A stretch of DNA of 16,044 nt from an uncultured Streptomyces sp. (lineage in GTDB: Bacteria > Actinomycetota > Actinomycetes > Streptomycetales > Streptomycetaceae), in the NCBI GenBank assembly GCA_946480485.1, contig CAMLJW010000068.1, positions 1-16,044 of the forward strand, read 5' to 3'. Positions 14,106-16,044 of this stretch are shown here, one piece after another (position 1 is the first letter of the stretch; every line of letters starts with the position of its first letter). A program made the position numbers and the translations under genes. The notes under the pieces are model-generated. The model ran no database searches, had not been told where the DNA came from, and worked only from the letters and a program-made list of their open reading frames with translations.

Positions 14106-14869
14106 GCCGGTGTCTCGCCTTCTGTGGGGTTGTCCGTGCTCTCGGAGTTTTCGGGGCTCACGGCGACGGGGCTCACTGGGCTCACGATCGCGGTGAGGGT
14201 CGTCTCGACGCGGTCGAGGTGGTGGGCCATGGCCTCGGCGGCGTCGTGTTCGCTGCCGTCGATCAACGCCTCGACGATCGCCCGGTGTTCGTGGTTGGAC
14301 TGCTCACGGCGGCCGCCGAGTTCGTTCAGGAACGCCGACTGACGGGCCAGCGCGTCGCGGATCTCCTCGATCACCCGCCGGAAGACTGGATTCCGGGCGG
14401 CCTGCGCGACTGCGAGATGGAAGAGCGAGTCCATGGCCACCCAGGCGGTGGTGTCGGTCTCGCTCTCCATCCGGTCGAGCAGGTGGGCGAGATGGTCGAG
14501 GTCCTCGGGTGTACGGCGCAGGGCGGCGTAGCCCGCGACGGGGATCTCGACATGGCGCCGGACCTCGATCAGATCGCTGGCCGCGTAGTCACCGAAGGTG
14601 GGGTCCACGACGGGCCCGTTCGAGACGACGAACGTACCCTTGCCGGTCCGGGAGACGGTCAGGCCCATCGTCTGCAGGGCCCGCAGAGCCTCCCGCAGTA
14701 CGGGCCGGCTGACCTCCAGGTTTCGGCACAGTTCCGCCTCGGAGGGCAGCTTGTCCCCGATGGCGTACTGGCCGCCCTCGATCGCACTGCGCAGATGACT
14801 GAGCACCGCTTCCATGGCGCTGACGCGCCGCGGCACTGGGCCACCTGTCTGGCTGTCTGACAGGTTCAC
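14102..14869 (-). CDS. GntR-family regulator, FadR subfamily (FCD domain)
   Basis: A 255-residue regulator if read from the GTG at 14869. The winged helix-turn-helix is at about 17-85: KLPSEAELCRNLEVSRPVLREALRALQ, then the wing GLTVSRTGKGTFV. The C-terminal FCD ligand domain (about 100-225) keeps its metal-ligand pattern D147, H151, H195 and H217. A Ser/Pro/Glu-rich tail with a VSPVSP repeat follows. Two starts are credible. GTG 14869 sits right at the predicted transcription start, leaderless. GTG 14836 has AGGTGG four bases ahead and would leave the CTGTCTGACAG palindrome untranslated. It is first in the asparagine operon and overlaps ansP as ATGA. It is probably a repressor relieved by asparagine, aspartate or a product, which is inference. 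Confidence 0.9.
   Translation of the reverse strand: MNLSDSQTGGPVPRRVSAMEAVLSHLRSAIEGGQYAIGDKLPSEAELCRNLEVSRPVLREALRALQTMGLTVSRTGKGTFVVSNGPVVDPTFGDYAASDLIEVRRHVEIPVAGYAALRRTPEDLDHLAHLLDRMESETDTTAWVAMDSLFHLAVAQAARNPVFRRVIEEIRDALARQSAFLNELGGRREQSNHEHRAIVEALIDGSEHDAAEAMAHHLDRVETTLTAIVSPVSPVAVSPENSESTDNPTEGETPA
14843..14865 (-). promoter_or_regulatory. Putative FadR-type operator
   Basis: The 11-bp palindrome CTGTCTGACAG (14853-14863, one central base) lies inside wider arms ACCTGTC-N9-GACAGGT (14843-14865). It begins a few bases downstream of the predicted transcription start and overlaps the AGGTGG ribosome binding site of the second possible start. This fits autorepression of the asparagine operon. 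It is inside the coding region if GTG 14869 is the true start. Confidence 0.55.
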
Positions 14870-14876
14870 GGGTGTG

Positions 14877-14906
14877 ATCCTGGGGGAAACAGGAAGTGAC
14901 TGTCAA
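14877..14906 (-). promoter_or_regulatory. Promoter of the asparagine-utilisation operon
   Basis: On the minus strand a consensus -35 box TTGACA (14906..14901) is separated by 18 bases from CAGGAT (14882..14877), close to the TAGGAT form of the -10 box. Transcription would start near 14870, next to the first GTG. It is the best sigma-70-type (HrdB-like) promoter in the window. Confidence 0.65.
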
Positions 14907-14983
14907 GGGTTCGGGCGCTCGCGCCTGTCCCACCGCCCCGTCGAGCACGGGCCGCTGAGGGACTGCTGCGGCGCGGGCAGCCG

Positions 14984-15024
14984 GGCGTACGCATACTCGG
15001 CCGGCGCGTGGAGAGTCGTACGCC
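14984..15024. repeat. Inverted repeat between the crcB operon and the asparagine operon
   Basis: GGCGTACG (14984-14991) and CGTACGCC (15017-15024) are perfect 8-base arms around a 25-base loop. ACTC and GAGT inside the loop can extend the stem past a bulge. It lies 46 bases beyond the stop of the second crcB gene and could terminate that operon, but it lacks a U-tract and may instead be a protein site. Confidence 0.35.
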
Positions 15025-15069
15025 GACCGCGGCGGAGCCATTCCTCCTACGCGCAGGTGAGACCCTGGT

Positions 15070-15444
15070 CTACGCCCACAGAGCCTGCGCGACCGAAACC
15101 CCGACAAATACCGCGCCGAGCCCCGCTACCACGCTCGCGACGACGTTGACGGCGGCGTAGAAACGGGCCCCGTCCTCGGCCAGCCGGAGGGTCTCGTACG
15201 AGAACGTCGAGTACGTGCTGAGCGCTCCGCACAGGCCGGTGCCGAGCAGCAACTGGAGGTGCGAGGAGGCCGCTCCCGCCGCGGTCGCGCCGGTCAGGGT
15301 GCCCAGAATCAGACAGCCGACGACGTTCACGGTGAAAGTGCCCCAGGGGAAGACCGTGTCGTGCCGGGACTGCACCCCCCGGTCGGCGAGATAGCGCAGG
15401 GGCGCGCCGACCATGGCGCCGGCTGTCACCAACAGCCAGTTCAC
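15070..15444 (-). CDS. crcB: CrcB/Fluc fluoride ion channel, second subunit
   Basis: A 124-residue four-helix membrane protein that lets fluoride out of the cytoplasm. Family features are [10 protein letters not shown] (13-22), [16 protein letters not shown] with N40 (33-48), the channel segment [15 protein letters not shown] (70-84), and a last helix pair with [11 protein letters not shown]. Fluc channels are dual-topology dimers. In many actinomycetes two crcB genes are paired and may make a heterodimer. The start is GTG at 15444, overlapping the DUF190 gene stop as GTGA, with AGAAGG four bases ahead. It is the last gene of the operon. Confidence 0.93.
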   Translation of the reverse strand: MNWLLVTAGAMVGAPLRYLADRGVQSRHDTVFPWGTFTVNVVGCLILGTLTGATAAGAASSHLQLLLGTGLCGALSTYSTFSYETLRLAEDGARFYAAVNVVASVVAGLGAVFVGVSVAQALWA

Positions 15445-15842
15445 AACGCCTTCTTACCCTTCTTACTCGCCACGCCGGGGACTTCGCCTGCCCCGCCCGA
15501 GTTCTCCTCACGGCCGACATACCGGATGACCTCGCAGTCGTCGAGCATCACCAGCCCCTCCCCCACCAGTTCGTCGAGCTCCGGCAGAAAGGCGCGTATG
15601 CGCTCCTCCGTGTCCACGATGACGATGGCCACCGGAAGGTCCTCGCTCAGCGACAGCAGCCGCGTCGTGTGGATCAGCGACGACGCTCCAAATCCCTCGA
15701 TGCCCCGGAACACGCTCGCGCCCGCGAGCCCGGCCGCCCGCGCCCGGTGCACGATCTGGGAGTAGAGCGGCTTGCGGTGCCAGGTGTCGTTCTCGCCGAT
15801 GAAGATCGTCAGGCGCAGGGCGCGGCCCGTGAGCCTAGTCAT
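15441..15842 (-). CDS. DUF190 protein between two crcB genes
   Basis: A 133-residue cytosolic protein of the DUF190 family (GlnB/CutA1-like fold). The family pattern is clear: [25 protein letters not shown] near the start, [15 protein letters not shown] in the middle, then [23 protein letters not shown] lysine-rich tail (KKGKKAL) follows a low-complexity GGAGEVPG stretch. The function is not established. Frequent linkage with crcB suggests a role in fluoride tolerance, perhaps sensing or gating. The ATG at 15842 is chosen because GGAG lies 6 bases ahead and it overlaps the stop of the upstream crcB as ATGA. A longer frame to 15890 would overlap that gene further and adds nothing conserved. 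Confidence 0.9.
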   Translation of the reverse strand: MTRLTGRALRLTIFIGENDTWHRKPLYSQIVHRARAAGLAGASVFRGIEGFGASSLIHTTRLLSLSEDLPVAIVIVDTEERIRAFLPELDELVGEGLVMLDDCEVIRYVGREENSGGAGEVPGVASKKGKKAL

Positions 15843-16044
15843 CGCCGTCTCCACTTCAGCACGCGGCGCGCCGCCGTCACCGCGAGCCACACCGCCGCGA
15901 GTGCCGCGACGAGGGTCGCGAAGAGATACAGGAGTGCGGTCCAGAAACGGGTCTCGTCGACCAGTTTCTGGATGTCGACGGCGTACGTCGAGAAGGTCGT
16001 GAAGCCGCCGAGCACGCCGGTGCCGAAGAAGGGGCGGACCAGCC
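15839..16044 (-). CDS. crcB: CrcB/Fluc fluoride ion channel, first subunit (partial, cut by the right edge)
   Basis: Only the last 67 residues and the stop are inside the window, in a frame beginning at base 16042. They contain the fluoride-channel segment [17 protein letters not shown], a final transmembrane helix ([19 protein letters not shown]) and a basic tail (RRVLKWRRR). The TTFST core agrees better with the family than the STYST form in the downstream crcB. Its stop TGA overlaps the DUF190 ATG. The N-terminal half and any fluoride riboswitch would lie beyond the right edge. Confidence 0.9.
   Translation of the reverse strand, partial: LVRPFFGTGVLGGFTTFSTYAVDIQKLVDETRFWTALLYLFATLVAALAAVWLAVTAARRVLKWRRR

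Noticed and set aside
15843..15890. Longer N-terminus for the DUF190 protein
   Set aside because: The extra residues would overlap the upstream crcB further, are not conserved in style, and the ATG at 15842 has a good ribosome binding site and an ATGA overlap.

Overview
The window is very GC-rich. It has tightly packed genes, GTG starts, 1- to 4-base start/stop overlaps and strong third-position G/C. Together with the families present (DUF1876, PadR, LacI, FadR-type GntR, S11 carboxypeptidase, paired CrcB with DUF190) this points to a Streptomyces or close relative chromosome. Nothing in it looks like a mobile element, CRISPR array, rRNA or tRNA.

Layout, left to right. (1) Bases 1-1500, minus strand: a zinc alcohol dehydrogenase gene whose untranslated leader carries eight 9-bp repeats, each containing a Shine-Dalgarno-like GAGGAA/G. 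Downstream lies the wreck of an XRE-type regulator gene, which runs into the start of a gene leaving the left edge (possibly a methyltransferase). (2) Bases 2000-3002, plus strand: a DUF1876 protein and a small copper-binding cupredoxin lipoprotein. (3) Bases 3230-4967: a PadR regulator (plus) converging on an APC permease (minus). The same 10-bp palindrome lies upstream of both. (4) Bases 4968-7405, minus: an MFS sugar-type permease followed by a LacI-family regulator. A perfect 16-bp LacI-type operator lies upstream of the MFS gene. (5) Bases 7732-8970, plus: a secreted, membrane-anchored D-Ala-D-Ala carboxypeptidase, probably read from a leaderless mRNA. (6) Bases 8968-9110, minus: a likely remnant of a small membrane-protein gene with an internal stop. 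(7) Bases 9125-14869, minus: a nitrogen-scavenging locus of FadR-type regulator, asparagine permease, asparaginase, aspartate ammonia-lyase and, after a 140-bp gap, glutaminase. (8) Bases 15070-16044, minus: a fluoride-exporter operon, crcB (cut by the edge), DUF190 gene, second crcB.

How the genes work together. In region 7, asparagine is imported, deamidated to aspartate and deaminated to fumarate, which enters the TCA cycle with release of two ammonia molecules. Glutaminase does the equivalent first step for glutamine. The first three genes overlap by ATGA and GTGA, so they are very likely one mRNA under the FadR-type repressor. That repressor's promoter (TTGACA-N18-CAGGAT) and a palindrome (CTGTCTGACAG) can be read directly. 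Regions 3 and 4 each look like a one-transporter, one-repressor module.

No wholly new multi-gene system is evident. The best leads are regulatory: the SD-like repeat array ahead of the alcohol dehydrogenase, the paired palindromes of the PadR/APC module, and related half-sites in the fadR promoter and the glutaminase leader.
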